Shown here piece by piece: positions 55,368 to 64,000 of a DNA stretch of 64,000 nucleotides. Source of the stretch: Mariniblastus sp. (GTDB taxonomy: Bacteria > Planctomycetota > Planctomycetia > Pirellulales > Pirellulaceae). Position 1 is the first letter of the stretch; each line of letters starts with the position of its first letter. Below the pieces are notes generated by a model. It was given only the letters and a program-made list of their open reading frames with translations. It was not told the DNA's origin and did no database searches. The stretch covers positions 1-64,000 of the forward strand of contig JAPKBL010000012.1 of the NCBI GenBank assembly GCA_028823415.1. Direction: 5' to 3'. Position numbers and translations under genes: made by a program.

Positions 55368-55952
55368 ATGCCCAACGCGACTGCCCAATTGGCTGAAATC
55401 GTAAAATTACTAGGTAGACTTTGGTTGTTTGAAGTCAATCAAGCAACCCTTGAGTCGATGTGTGGGCCTGAGTTCCGCGAGCCCTATGAATCTCTGGGCG
55501 GGGAACTCCCTGAGTTCGTTTCGCCAGAATTAGTCGAGCAACTTGCGATTGAATACTGCGAGCTTCTGATTGGACCAAAGGGGCACATATCTCCGGTCCA
55601 ATCCGTTTGGGCTGAAGATCAGTATCAAGCCGCCGCCGCCGCTTCGATGAACAGGTTCTTTGACGTGCTGCCGAGTTATCGCTCGCAGTCTTCGTTGTCA
55701 GATCATCTTGGCGTTCAATTTGATTTTTTAAGTGAGTTGATGCGTCTGATCAAGGATCCTGAGCAAGGTGAGGTCGTTCGAGAAGTCATCCAGTGTTTTG
55801 TTGATGATCACTTGCGTTGGTCCTTACCTCTGTTTGACAAGATTATTGCTCAGACCCCTTCGTCGTTTTATCGGGGATTGGCAATTGTCTCGGCCAACTT
55901 TGTAAAGGGTGTGTTGCCGCAATTGAATATGGTATCCACCTCAACGGACTAG
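55368..55952 (+). CDS. TorD/DmsD-type molecular chaperone
   Basis: A 194-aa all-helical protein with the TorD-family loop motif ELLIGPKGHISPVQSVW (E..GP..H..P) near residue 67, and the family-like FDFLSELMRLI and C-terminal helix pattern. TorD proteins bind the Tat signal peptide of a specific molybdoenzyme or Fe-S enzyme and hold it until the cofactor is loaded. No such enzyme is encoded in this window, so its client is elsewhere or is atypical. GTG 55359 is an alternative start. It is eight bp ahead of the open frame of the transglutaminase lipoprotein gene. Confidence 0.8.
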   Translation: MPNATAQLAEIVKLLGRLWLFEVNQATLESMCGPEFREPYESLGGELPEFVSPELVEQLAIEYCELLIGPKGHISPVQSVWAEDQYQAAAAASMNRFFDVLPSYRSQSSLSDHLGVQFDFLSELMRLIKDPEQGEVVREVIQCFVDDHLRWSLPLFDKIIAQTPSSFYRGLAIVSANFVKGVLPQLNMVSTSTD

Positions 55953-55983
55953 TTTTTTTATGAGTATATTTTTGGGTAAAAAA

Positions 55984-57024
55984 ATGAAGTTTGAGTGTTC
56001 GTTTCGCTTCAGTGTTTTCTTGATTGGTTTAGTATCAATCGCGGCTGTCGGTTGTGACGGCAGCGGCACCAGTGCTTTGGACCAGGTGGTCGCGTCTCAG
56101 TCGGATTCCAGTGAAAATCCAGTTGTAGAATCCCGTCAGTTTGAGTTCGATTATGGCGCTGATATTTTGGACTTACCCGATAAAGCGTCGGTTCGCATTT
56201 GGTTTCCTGTGGCAGAAACCAATCCGCAGCAAACTGTCGAAATGATGAATTCGGATGTGCCGGGGGAATTGAAGCTTCATCGTGATGAGAAATATCAAAA
56301 CCAGATTGGCTATCTTGAAAAACAGTTGGACTCGTCTGGAGTTGGAACGCTTCATTTTGAAATTAAGTATAAAATCAGCCGGAGCGAGGCGGCCACCGAT
56401 GAATCGGAATTGTCGTTGACTAAAAACCAGAAGCAACTGTTTTTGAGTGCGAATGCGATGGTGCCTGTGGAAGGTAAACCGCAGAGTCTACTTGCCGAGA
56501 AACAGGTCCCTGGTGATCCGATGGAAGCGGGTTTGTTGCTCTACGACATCGTTGAGAAGCACATGACTTACGATAAATCCAAGCCCGGGTACGGGAAGGG
56601 CGATGCCGTTTGGGCATGTGATAGCCAAACGGGTAACTGCACTGATTTCCACAGTTTGTTTATTTCTCTAGCCCGTAGCCAACAGATTCCTGCTAAATTC
56701 GAAATCGGATTCCCCATTCCTGCTGACAAACAAGAAGGCCAAGTCGGAGGTTACCATTGTTGGGCCTGGTTCCACGTTAATGGCCTTGGCTGGGCGCCGG
56801 TTGATATTTCGGAGGCGGACAAGAATCCCGAATTGAGGGATTATTATTTCGGTAGGCTGTCCGCGGATCGGGTCACGTTTTCAGAGGGTCGCGACATAAT
56901 TCTCGTCCCGAAGACTGATCACGACCCGCTAAATTATTTCGTGTACCCGTACGTTGAAGTCAATGGAACGCCTTGGCCTAAGGAAAAAATCAAGTTGAAT
57001 TTTTCTTTTAAAAATTGCCAGTGA
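55984..57024 (+). CDS. Transglutaminase-fold lipoprotein
   Basis: A 346-aa exported lipoprotein; from ATG 55984 the signal ends in AAVGC (Cys near residue 24), a good lipobox. The N-terminal half is beta-rich. The C-terminal half has a full transglutaminase-like triad: Cys in TGNCTDFHSLFISLARSQQIPAKFEI, His in GGYHCWAWFHVNGLGWAPVDIS, and Asp in PVDIS. GTG/ATG at 55960 would place eight residues in front of the basic n-region and is less likely. It is the third transglutaminase-fold protein of the window. It lies just after the TorD-like gene and 29 bp ahead of a small membrane gene. Confidence 0.88.
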   Translation: MKFECSFRFSVFLIGLVSIAAVGCDGSGTSALDQVVASQSDSSENPVVESRQFEFDYGADILDLPDKASVRIWFPVAETNPQQTVEMMNSDVPGELKLHRDEKYQNQIGYLEKQLDSSGVGTLHFEIKYKISRSEAATDESELSLTKNQKQLFLSANAMVPVEGKPQSLLAEKQVPGDPMEAGLLLYDIVEKHMTYDKSKPGYGKGDAVWACDSQTGNCTDFHSLFISLARSQQIPAKFEIGFPIPADKQEGQVGGYHCWAWFHVNGLGWAPVDISEADKNPELRDYYFGRLSADRVTFSEGRDIILVPKTDHDPLNYFVYPYVEVNGTPWPKEKIKLNFSFKNCQ

Positions 57025-57053
57025 GCTCTCTTAGTTTGTAGGTAATCGTCATT

Positions 57054-57320
57054 ATGAAACAGCACCGAACCGTTGGAGTTTTTCTGCTCGGCTGCGCAGT
57101 TGTCTGTTTTTTAATTGCCTGGGAGCGTTACCATTCGGCAGTCCAGACCGCCAAAGAAATTGCCCGCGTCTTAAAGGGAATTGAATTTGAATCAGTATCT
57201 ACACCTGTCGAAACAATCGTCAGTGGACTATTGGGGGTCGCGATGACAGTCGCTGGTTTGGTTCTCATCGCCGAGTATGTTCGCGGAAAAAATAAACATG
57301 ACGAGCTCCTTAAGCCCTAG
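57054..57320 (+). CDS. Small two-TM membrane protein
   Basis: An 88-aa protein with two membrane segments (about residues 8-24 and 55-72) joined by a charged helix-like loop (SAVQTAKEIARVLKGIEFES). The C-terminus is basic. I recognise no family. It follows the transglutaminase lipoprotein gene by 29 bp and is probably co-transcribed. It converges on rph, with a short spacer that carries tandem AAAAGCT units. Confidence 0.65.
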   Translation: MKQHRTVGVFLLGCAVVCFLIAWERYHSAVQTAKEIARVLKGIEFESVSTPVETIVSGLLGVAMTVAGLVLIAEYVRGKNKHDELLKP

Positions 57321-57375
57321 TTGGCGTTTCGGAGAAATCGAAAAGTGTTCCACCAAATTTCCCAAAAGCTAAAAG

Positions 57376-58095
57376 CTAAAATTTAGGCCATTGTTTGCCA
57401 ATTGCTTTTTGTTGGATCTGGGTGAGCTGTTTAATGCTTTTTTTGGCCAGTTTGATCAGTTCGGCCAATTCCGTTTCACTAAAAGTCGCTTCTTCACCCG
57501 TGCCTTGGATTTCGACAAATTGCCCGCGACCGGTCATGACTACATTCATGTCAACGCTGGCGGCGAAATCCATGGGGTAATCGAGATCGGTCACAGCTTT
57601 ACCATCAACGATTCCCACGCTGATCGCTGCGATTGAGTCGCGAAGTGGATAAACCTTGGGGTCCGGTAGATCTTTCTTGATTGAATTGAGTGCGTCCACC
57701 AAAGCGATCATTCCGCCGGTGATGCTGGCGGTGCGGGTGCCGCCGTCGGCTTGGAGTACGTCACAGTCCACCGTGATTTGGCGAGCACCTAGTGCTTCTA
57801 GATTCGCAACGGCGCGTAGGCTTCGCCCGATTAACCGCTGGATCTCAGTAGTCCGACCGTCGACTTTGGACCGATCTCTCCGTTTTCTAGGACTCGTACT
57901 TCCCGGGAGCATATTGTACTCCGCGGTAATCCATCCTTTCTCAGAGTTTCGCATCCAAGGGGGAACGTCTTCGGAGACACTCGCCGTACACAAGACAACG
58001 GTACCGCCGCATTGATAAAGGACGCTCCCGGGCGTCTTGTCGGTGAATCTACGTTTTACTTTAACAGGTCTGATTTCGTTCGCTTTTCGGGTCAT
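57376..58095 (-). CDS. rph: Ribonuclease PH
   Basis: A 3'-5' phosphorolytic exoribonuclease that trims the 3' ends of tRNA precursors. The 239-aa protein shows [49 protein letters not shown] (phosphate- and RNA-binding Arg), [23 protein letters not shown] and [36 protein letters not shown], all typical of RNase PH. Length and order are normal. It is the most downstream gene of a minus-strand group after argB and argF, separated from argF by 59 bp. Confidence 0.97.
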   Translation of the reverse strand: MTRKANEIRPVKVKRRFTDKTPGSVLYQCGGTVVLCTASVSEDVPPWMRNSEKGWITAEYNMLPGSTSPRKRRDRSKVDGRTTEIQRLIGRSLRAVANLEALGARQITVDCDVLQADGGTRTASITGGMIALVDALNSIKKDLPDPKVYPLRDSIAAISVGIVDGKAVTDLDYPMDFAASVDMNVVMTGRGQFVEIQGTGEEATFSETELAELIKLAKKSIKQLTQIQQKAIGKQWPKF

Positions 58096-58154
58096 GGCGC
58101 TTTGAGTTTTGGGGGTTAGTCTAAAAAGAAAATAATTCGTTGGGAGAATGGTCG

Positions 58155-59081
58155 CTAGTCGTTTTTCGAAGCTTCCGTGAGCAGCCAGACAACCAGTCCT
58201 TTTTGTGCATGGAGGCGGTTGTTGGCCTGTTGAATGATCGCGCTTTGCGGACTGTCAATGACTTCCGATGTAACTTCCTCGCCTCGCCTCGCGGGCAGAC
58301 AGTGTAGGAACTTGGCACCTTCTCGGGCTGAGTTCATGATGTTTTGATTCACCTGATAACCAGCAAGATCGGCGAGACGTTGTCGCGTCTGAGTCTCCTG
58401 TCCCATGCTTGTCCAAACATCAGTGTAGACAAATGCGGCATCGGCGACCGCGGCGACGGCATCGCTGGTCTGCGTGATGATTGCCGCACCGGCGGCTTCG
58501 TTGAGTTGATCGATAAACGACGGATCAAATTGGTATTTCTCAGGTGCCCCAATCCGCATTGGAATATTTAGCTTGCTACAGGCTACTGCGAGACTGTAAG
58601 TCACATTGTTTGCATCCCCGAGATAGGCAATGCTCACATCGCTCAGCCCTCCCGCTATTTCCTGTATCGTCAGAATATCTGCGAGTGCTTGGCAAGGGTG
58701 CGCTACATCGGTTAATCCGTTGATGATCGGGCACTGGCTGTGTTCGGTTGCCTCGACGACCTGTTGATGGCTTTTGGCGCGAATGACGAGAACGTCGAGA
58801 TAACTAGTGAGGATCGGCATGAAATCACAGAGAGGTTCGCGTTTCCCCCATCCGACATCTTGCCCAAGGAAGAGTGCCGAACCGCCTAATTGTCGAATCA
58901 ACGTTTCGAAGCTGACGCGTGTCCGAAGCGATGGTTTTTCGAACAGTAGGGCCATTACTTGATGTTCCAGCAAACCCGGTCGACTACCGGCGTTAAGCTT
59001 GGATTTTAGATCAGATGAAATATCCAGAACCCGACGAATTTCTTCGCTGGAAAGGTCAAAGAGTGAAAGAACGTGTCTCAT
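58155..59081 (-). CDS. argF: Ornithine carbamoyltransferase
   Basis: Transfers the carbamoyl group from carbamoyl phosphate to ornithine to give citrulline in arginine synthesis. From ATG 59079-59081 the 308-aa protein has the carbamoyl-phosphate motif [13 protein letters not shown], the [12 protein letters not shown] pattern, [26 protein letters not shown] and [11 protein letters not shown], which is the ornithine-type signature. The frame is open for eight more codons upstream. It lies 47 bp downstream of argB on the same strand, so the two probably form an operon. Confidence 0.96.
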   Translation of the reverse strand: MRHVLSLFDLSSEEIRRVLDISSDLKSKLNAGSRPGLLEHQVMALLFEKPSLRTRVSFETLIRQLGGSALFLGQDVGWGKREPLCDFMPILTSYLDVLVIRAKSHQQVVEATEHSQCPIINGLTDVAHPCQALADILTIQEIAGGLSDVSIAYLGDANNVTYSLAVACSKLNIPMRIGAPEKYQFDPSFIDQLNEAAGAAIITQTSDAVAAVADAAFVYTDVWTSMGQETQTRQRLADLAGYQVNQNIMNSAREGAKFLHCLPARRGEEVTSEVIDSPQSAIIQQANNRLHAQKGLVVWLLTEASKND

Positions 59082-59128
59082 GCGATATCCTTTTGCGTAC
59101 CTCAAAGAGATGGTTGGGGAACTTAAGC

Positions 59129-60004
59129 CTAGTCTGAAATGACGGTGCCGATACCGTTACTGGTGTAGACTTCGAGCAACAATCCGTGTCGCAGAGAACC
59201 ATTTACAATATGAACTTTTCTTACTCCGCGCTCAATCGTCTCGAGGCACGCCTCCACTTTAGGAATCATCCCATCGGAGATCGTCCCATCGGCGATCAAT
59301 TCCAGCGCTTCGGATTTTGTAAGACTGGAAATGATGGAATCGGGATCGGCGGGATCTCGGAGCACGCCAGGCACATCCGATAGGATTACGAGTTTATCGG
59401 CGTTGAGTTCTTGAGCCAGTTTGGTCGCGACCGTGTCTGCGTTAACGTTTAGTTTTTGGCCTTCAGAGTCGACACACATCGAGGGAATGAACGGTGTTTG
59501 CCCCGCGTAGCAGAGGTTATCAATGACGAGGCGGTCGATTTTTGTGATTTCGCCAACGAAACCGAGGTCCACCGGTTGGCCGTCACTTCCCTTAAGTTCG
59601 AGTTTCTTACCGGTTAAAACCGGCGTCGATTCGAAATTTAAGGTCATCGCGCGACCGCCAATTTTCTCGAATTCATCGGCGAGAAATTGGTTTGTCTCTC
59701 GCGCCAATACTCGCTCAACAATTTCCAAGGTAGGCGCGTCGGTATATCGTCGTCCTTCGACGAATCGAGGTTCGATCCCCGCGTTTTTCATGGCGGCGGT
59801 AATTCGACTGCCGGCTCCGTGGACGACCACTGGACGCATCCCAACGGTTTCCATGAAATGAATGTCCAGCAAAATATGGTGGAGTGCATCGATATCGTCG
59901 AGCATGCTTCCGCCAAGTTTGATGACGGTGGTTTTGTCTCGGAACATGCGAATCCAGCCGAGTGCTTCGATCAAAGTGTTCGCTTTTTGAATTGCCTGTT
60001 CCAC
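59129..60004 (-). CDS. argB: Acetylglutamate kinase
   Basis: Phosphorylates N-acetylglutamate in the second step of arginine synthesis. The 291-aa protein has the kinase N-terminal motif [57 protein letters not shown] and [26 protein letters not shown]. All are standard for ArgB. The start is GTG at 60002-60004. It is followed by argF. No regulatory leader is obvious. Confidence 0.96.
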   Translation of the reverse strand: MEQAIQKANTLIEALGWIRMFRDKTTVIKLGGSMLDDIDALHHILLDIHFMETVGMRPVVVHGAGSRITAAMKNAGIEPRFVEGRRYTDAPTLEIVERVLARETNQFLADEFEKIGGRAMTLNFESTPVLTGKKLELKGSDGQPVDLGFVGEITKIDRLVIDNLCYAGQTPFIPSMCVDSEGQKLNVNADTVATKLAQELNADKLVILSDVPGVLRDPADPDSIISSLTKSEALELIADGTISDGMIPKVEACLETIERGVRKVHIVNGSLRHGLLLEVYTSNGIGTVISD

Positions 60005-60202
60005 GTTCTTCGTTTCTTTTGAGAGTCTAATTTTGGTTTTGCGTCGGCATGTTGAGGCAAAGGAAAGCCCACCATCCTAGAATCTGCCCTTCGGCGATGC
60101 AAGCTGGCCGGTGGTTCAGGTTTGCTCGCGAGCCCGAGAGTTCAATTGGAGCGACCAACCTCAAGCAGATTTCTAAGTAAGAGAATTGGTGCAAGCGTAG
60201 GG

Positions 60203-63200
60203 TCAGACGATCGCTATGTTTTCTTCGATGATTCTTTCCCATTCACGAGCCAAAATTTCTACCGAGTCACGTATTTGTTTTTCGGAGTGTGCTGCGGTCA
60301 TGAAGATTCTGACACGGGTTTCTTTTTCCGGTACTGCCGGATAAAGAATTGGCTGTGCGTTAATTCCATGATCGAACAGCGCTTCCGAGAGCCGCAGCGC
60401 TTTGAGTGAGTGACCGGTTATGATCGGGATGATCGCTGTTCCCTGGGCCATGCCCGTATCGAGTCCGGCTTCTTTTGCGAGGCTTAAAAACAGTTGGGCA
60501 TTGGATTGCAATTTGGCGACCAGTTCCGGCCGTCTTTGGAGAACGCGAAGCGAACCAAGGGCTGCACCGACATTAGCAGGCGGCATTCCGGCGGCAAAAA
60601 CATACCCCGGCGTCGTGTAACGGAGATATTCAATTAGCGAGCGAGAGGCGCCCACGAACCCGCCACAGCTACCGAATGACTTGCTGAGCGTGCCCATCCA
60701 GCACTCGATGTCATCGCGTTGGACGTCGTATACTTCTCCTAAACCTCGACCTGTTTCGCCAAGTGTACCAATGGAGTGAGCTTCATCGAGGTATAGCCAA
60801 GCTTTGTATCGCTTCTTGATTTCGACGAATTTTGGCAGATTCGGGTAATCGCCATCCATGCTGTAAAGCCCTTCGATGATGATCAGTACGCGTCGGTACT
60901 CACCACGGCAGCTCCGCAAGATGTTTTCTAAATCTTCCCAATTGTTGTGTTCGAATGGGCGGCGCTGAGCACCCGAGAGCATGGCACCTTGAATCAAGCT
61001 ATTGTGGGCGAAACTGTCGTGAAGAATCAAATCGCCGCGCCCCATTAGATGGCCAATAACCGACTCATTGCAGCCGTGGCCTCCAGGGAATGTGATGACA
61101 TCTTCGACTCCAAGGAATTCTGAAAGTTCCTTTTCGAGCTGCTTGTGAATGGTTTTCTCACCCGAGACGATGCGACTGGCAGAGACGCTGGTGCCAAAGT
61201 TGTCAATCGCATTTTTGGCAGACAGATTCACCTCGGGATCTCCGGATAATCCAAGGTAGTTATAGCTGGCGTAGGAAATCAGTTGTTTCCCGTCGATCTC
61301 GGTGGTGTCGCTGATTCGGCCTTCGTGGACACTGAAGAACGGGTTGCGAATTCCGGAATCTTCAATCCGTTGCCTCAAACTCTGAAGACGCATGAATTCC
61401 GGCATCTTTTCTAGTTTGTAAAATGACTCCGGAACTTCCCCATTCGTTTTTTTGGTTCCCGCATACTTTTGGATTGCCGTGGCAACTTCACGAACAGTTT
61501 CAATGTCCTGAAGGACTTGCTCTGGTATTTTGCCGCCGAAGGCTCGCTCAAGCGATTGGGCAACGTCGAGTCGGGCAAGTGAATCAAGCCCCAACTCAAG
61601 GATGTTGGTGTCGATTTCAACCGTTTGAGTTTTATCGGTTAGTGCTGAGTGAACTTGTTCAATCACAGCCTGCACGACTTCGGGGGCAAGATTGGAGTCT
61701 GCAAGGGCCTCGCCATCAATCTCAGCCGATGCATGTCTCTGAGTCGAATTCGTGTTTTGCGATTCTTCCCACAAACACCAGCGGGCCATGACATGAATGT
61801 CCTCTCCATTTTCAAAGTTACGCTTACAAGCGTGCCTTTGGACTTTGCCGGAGGAGGTTTTTGGAACGCTATGCCCCCGCACAAGAACAATCGCATCGGG
61901 GGGCAGGTCGTGCTCAAGAGCGACTGATGTACGAATGCGTTTGATGACGCTTTCCCATTGATCATTGTCGGGGCTTCGTTCGATTTCACAAACGATCACT
62001 AGGTGTTCGCGGTCCCACCGCGTTACCGAAAACGCAGCCGCACCCCCAGATCGTGTTAGCGGGTGGCAAAGTTCAACGGTGTTTTCAATGTCCTGAGGAT
62101 AACGATTCGCGCCGCGGACGATGATCATATCTTTCAATCGACCGGTGACAAATAATTCTCCCCGATCCATGAAACCAAGATCGCCGGAGCGAACATAGTG
62201 TTTGCCATTATCCGGTTTTAGCCGAGCGCGAAAGGTCTCCAAGGTTTCTTGTTCTCTTTGCCAATAGCCCAAACCACAACTGGGGCTGTTTATCCAGATT
62301 TCCCCAATTTTATCGTCGGGCAACGGTGTGTGGTTTTCGGGGTGGACGATCAGGACCTCTTCTTCTTCGAGGACCTTTCCGCAGCCGACCAGTTTCCGCG
62401 CGTTTTCGTGATTTTCGTCAACTCGGAGGACGCGATGTTCGACCAATTCATACTTGTCAAACGGTCTTACAATTGGCGCCTCCTCGTCCGAGCCTCCAGT
62501 CACAATCAATGTTGTTTCTGCCATCCCGTAGCAGGGATAAAAAGCTTCTGGACTAAACCCGTAGGGCGCAAATTTTTCGGTAAAGCGTTCCATAACCGCT
62601 GCGCTTACCGGTTCGGCACCGTTGAAGGCGACTTTCCAACTTGAAAGGTCAAGTCCTTCACAATCTTCGTCGTTGATTTTCATCGTGCACCAGGCGTAGG
62701 CAAAGTTCGGGCCTCCACTGGCTCGGGATCCGTAGTCGGAAATTGCGCGTAACCAACGGATCGGTCGGGTAAGAAATGCGACCGGTGACATTAAGTTGTC
62801 TTCGGTTCCGCAATACATTGGATTGAGAATTCCGCCGACCAGTCCCATGTCGTGGTACAGAGGCAGCCAACTGCAAATCGAACCCTCACGTGTTGTTTGG
62901 AACGCTCTGGTAATCATTCGGCAGTTCGCAATGAGATTGCGATGGCTCAGCATGACTCCCTTGGGTGAACCGGTTGATCCTGAGGTGTATTGGATCAGCC
63001 CAAGATCATCGAGCGAAGATTTTGGCTTCACCCAGTCATTAGCGAATTCCGCCGCAACGGACTCAGTCGATAACCACGGGATCCGCTGCAAGCCGGGGGA
63101 CTCATTGATCCATTTCTCGGAACTCTTGATTACGGATGTCACTGAAATCGCAACTGATGCCTGGGCATCGTCGGAGATGGCACCTATGCGTGCCATGTTG

Positions 63201-63517
63201 CGATTACGTCGAGGCGGGAAGGCAGGGACTGGCGTGACCGCAGCGTAGTGACAACCAAAAAACGCAACCACGAAATCAAGTCCCGACGGGTACATCATGA
63301 GCGCTCGTTTGCCGGCGTAACCTTTGGAAACGAGCATCGCCGCGACTGCCTTGGCTTGCTGATCGAGTTCAGCAAAAGTTAATGTTTTAATTTCGCCATC
63401 ACCAGCGATAAACCGGTATGCAATTTTTTCGGGTATCGCAGCAGCCCAATATCTTAACCGATCCAGGAAATTTGTTTCCGGCGGTGAGTAAGGATCAAAT
63501 AGTTCTTCAAGTTTCAC
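60203..63517 (-). CDS. Fatty acyl-AMP ligase / acyl carrier / alpha-oxoamine synthase fusion
   Basis: A 1104-aa three-module enzyme. Residues about 1-590 are a fatty acyl-AMP ligase of the FAAL type, with the adenylate motif YTSGSTGSPKG at residues 177-187, then YHDMGLVGGILNPMY, the Tyr/Asp-rich VRSGDLGFMDRGELFVTGR, and SGKVQRHACK. Residues about 612-690 are an acyl carrier domain with the phosphopantetheine Ser646 in LELGLDSLARLD. Residues about 725-1104 are a PLP enzyme of the alpha-oxoamine synthase family (BioF/KBL/SPT): YNYLGLSGDP, HDSFAHNSLIQGAMLSGAQ, YLDEAHSIGTLGETGRG and PLP Lys946 in GTLSKSFGSCGG. The order implies: activate a fatty acid, load it on the carrier, condense it with an amino acid while losing CO2. 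Product unknown. It stands 198 bp upstream of argB on the same strand. Confidence 0.9.
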   Translation of the reverse strand: MKLEELFDPYSPPETNFLDRLRYWAAAIPEKIAYRFIAGDGEIKTLTFAELDQQAKAVAAMLVSKGYAGKRALMMYPSGLDFVVAFFGCHYAAVTPVPAFPPRRNRNMARIGAISDDAQASVAISVTSVIKSSEKWINESPGLQRIPWLSTESVAAEFANDWVKPKSSLDDLGLIQYTSGSTGSPKGVMLSHRNLIANCRMITRAFQTTREGSICSWLPLYHDMGLVGGILNPMYCGTEDNLMSPVAFLTRPIRWLRAISDYGSRASGGPNFAYAWCTMKINDEDCEGLDLSSWKVAFNGAEPVSAAVMERFTEKFAPYGFSPEAFYPCYGMAETTLIVTGGSDEEAPIVRPFDKYELVEHRVLRVDENHENARKLVGCGKVLEEEEVLIVHPENHTPLPDDKIGEIWINSPSCGLGYWQREQETLETFRARLKPDNGKHYVRSGDLGFMDRGELFVTGRLKDMIIVRGANRYPQDIENTVELCHPLTRSGGAAAFSVTRWDREHLVIVCEIERSPDNDQWESVIKRIRTSVALEHDLPPDAIVLVRGHSVPKTSSGKVQRHACKRNFENGEDIHVMARWCLWEESQNTNSTQRHASAEIDGEALADSNLAPEVVQAVIEQVHSALTDKTQTVEIDTNILELGLDSLARLDVAQSLERAFGGKIPEQVLQDIETVREVATAIQKYAGTKKTNGEVPESFYKLEKMPEFMRLQSLRQRIEDSGIRNPFFSVHEGRISDTTEIDGKQLISYASYNYLGLSGDPEVNLSAKNAIDNFGTSVSASRIVSGEKTIHKQLEKELSEFLGVEDVITFPGGHGCNESVIGHLMGRGDLILHDSFAHNSLIQGAMLSGAQRRPFEHNNWEDLENILRSCRGEYRRVLIIIEGLYSMDGDYPNLPKFVEIKKRYKAWLYLDEAHSIGTLGETGRGLGEVYDVQRDDIECWMGTLSKSFGSCGGFVGASRSLIEYLRYTTPGYVFAAGMPPANVGAALGSLRVLQRRPELVAKLQSNAQLFLSLAKEAGLDTGMAQGTAIIPIITGHSLKALRLSEALFDHGINAQPILYPAVPEKETRVRIFMTAAHSEKQIRDSVEILAREWERIIEENIAIV

Positions 63518-64000
63518 AGGGATTCAACTCCGAGTTTCATCGTGGACGGCCCGAGGCAATAAGTTGCCTGATTGCCGGCTAAAATGATAGCGTTAACCAA
63601 GGCGGCTTTTACCTCAATGCGGTGGAAATCAAGTCGCCGCAAAGCACGACAGGCTCCGATTTCTCGCAAATACTTTCGCGATATTATAGCAGTTTCCCTT
63701 CTCGTGTTCAGGGCTGCTTTTTTTCGGTAAATCATGCTAATTTTCCATTTTCCATATAGTCCGGAAATCCGTCAGCCTTCCCCCATTCGGTTAAATTAGG
63801 GGTTGGAGTCTGCTGAAATCGTTGACTTGCAGGAATCCGAACTCGGATACCGAAGCTGATCGCCAAAAGCGGCTTTGGTTAGTTAGGCTTTGGTTAGTTA
63901 AACACCGCTTATCTCAATAACCACGAAATGAGGATTGTTCTTAACTCAATCCAGTGGTCTGCGAAGAGAAGCTTTAATTGTCAAACAGAGCCAAGTGCGT
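63518..64000. other. 483-bp region at the right edge, no gene seen
   Basis: Upstream of the fusion gene; it should hold its promoter. It is AT-rich and has a perfect 15-bp tandem duplication at 63871-63900. A 73-codon frame overlapping the fusion gene start (63514-63735) has no recognisable features and I do not call it. Confidence 0.55.
63871..63900. repeat. Perfect 15-bp tandem duplication
   Basis: GGCTTTGGTTAGTTA occurs twice in a row (63871-63885 and 63886-63900) with no mismatch. It lies in noncoding sequence. Confidence 0.9.

Noticed and set aside
63514-63735. A 73-codon minus-strand frame overlapping the start of the FAAL fusion gene.
   Set aside because: It overlaps the start codon of a well-supported gene in another frame and has no domain, signal or ribosome site.

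Overview
This window reads as chromosome of a planctomycete, most likely Pirellulaceae/Rhodopirellula-like. That placement rests on family content: paired DUF1501/DUF1800 and DUF1552/DUF1592 secreted proteins, tandem DUF1080 domains, DUF4332 domains, many small Cys- or Pro-rich lipoproteins, weak Shine-Dalgarno sites and frequent GTG/TTG starts. It is inference; no rRNA marker lies in the window. I found no rRNA, tRNA, CRISPR array, transposase, integrase or prophage gene. The region looks like stable core chromosome with lineage-specific genes mixed in.

Layout. 1-193: N-terminus of an acidic protein running off the left edge. 363-6045 (+): gamma-glutamyltransferase, EEP-family phosphatase/nuclease, RidA-like protein, DinB-like protein and a two-gene ABC exporter. 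6112-11184 (-): YfiT/DinB protein, uronate isomerase, M48 protease, and a CFA-type methyltransferase beside a DUF1295 membrane protein. 11679-16770 (+): M32 carboxypeptidase, a zinc-ribbon membrane protein and a large DUF11-type envelope protein. 16816-26221 (-): DUF1501, DUF1800, a secreted 591-aa protein, ribD, DUF1552 and a DUF1592 cytochrome-like protein. 26577-28447 (+): HU-like protein with a good terminator, then an aminotransferase. 28535-33575 (-): an ABC transport operon with a large membrane-anchored partner.

34117-37212 (+): folC and an unpaired ABC-2 permease. 37266-40051 (-): two tandem secreted transglutaminase-fold proteins, one apparently lacking its catalytic His, and a Cys-rich lipoprotein. 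40296-42645 (+): secreted alpha/beta hydrolase and ZIP metal transporter. 42689-44690 (-): SRPBCC protein and double-DUF1080 protein. 44844-49376 (+): DinB protein and a 1203-aa SMC/Rad50/YhaN-like protein with degraded ATPase motifs and two C-terminal DUF4332-like domains. 49408-54164: pckA (-), prpB-prpC (+), pgl (-). 54785-57320 (+): lipoprotein, TorD-like chaperone, transglutaminase lipoprotein and small membrane protein. 57376-63517 (-): rph, argF, argB and a 1104-aa acyl-AMP ligase / acyl carrier / alpha-oxoamine synthase fusion.

How genes work together. prpB and prpC overlap by 4 bp and supply two steps of the methylcitrate cycle; pckA next to them links C4 acids to gluconeogenesis. 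argF and argB are adjacent arginine genes. The ABC operon (ATPase, permease, anchored partner) is one transcription unit with a 4-bp overlap. The DUF1501/DUF1800 and DUF1552/DUF1592 pairs are two versions of the planctomycete secreted pair on either side of ribD.

The strongest candidates for undescribed biology are the pseudo-ATPase/DUF4332 coiled-coil protein (45765-49376) and the FAAL-ACP-AONS fusion (60203-63517). A recurring minor signal is short perfect tandem duplication (12-17 bp units) in the intergenic spacers.
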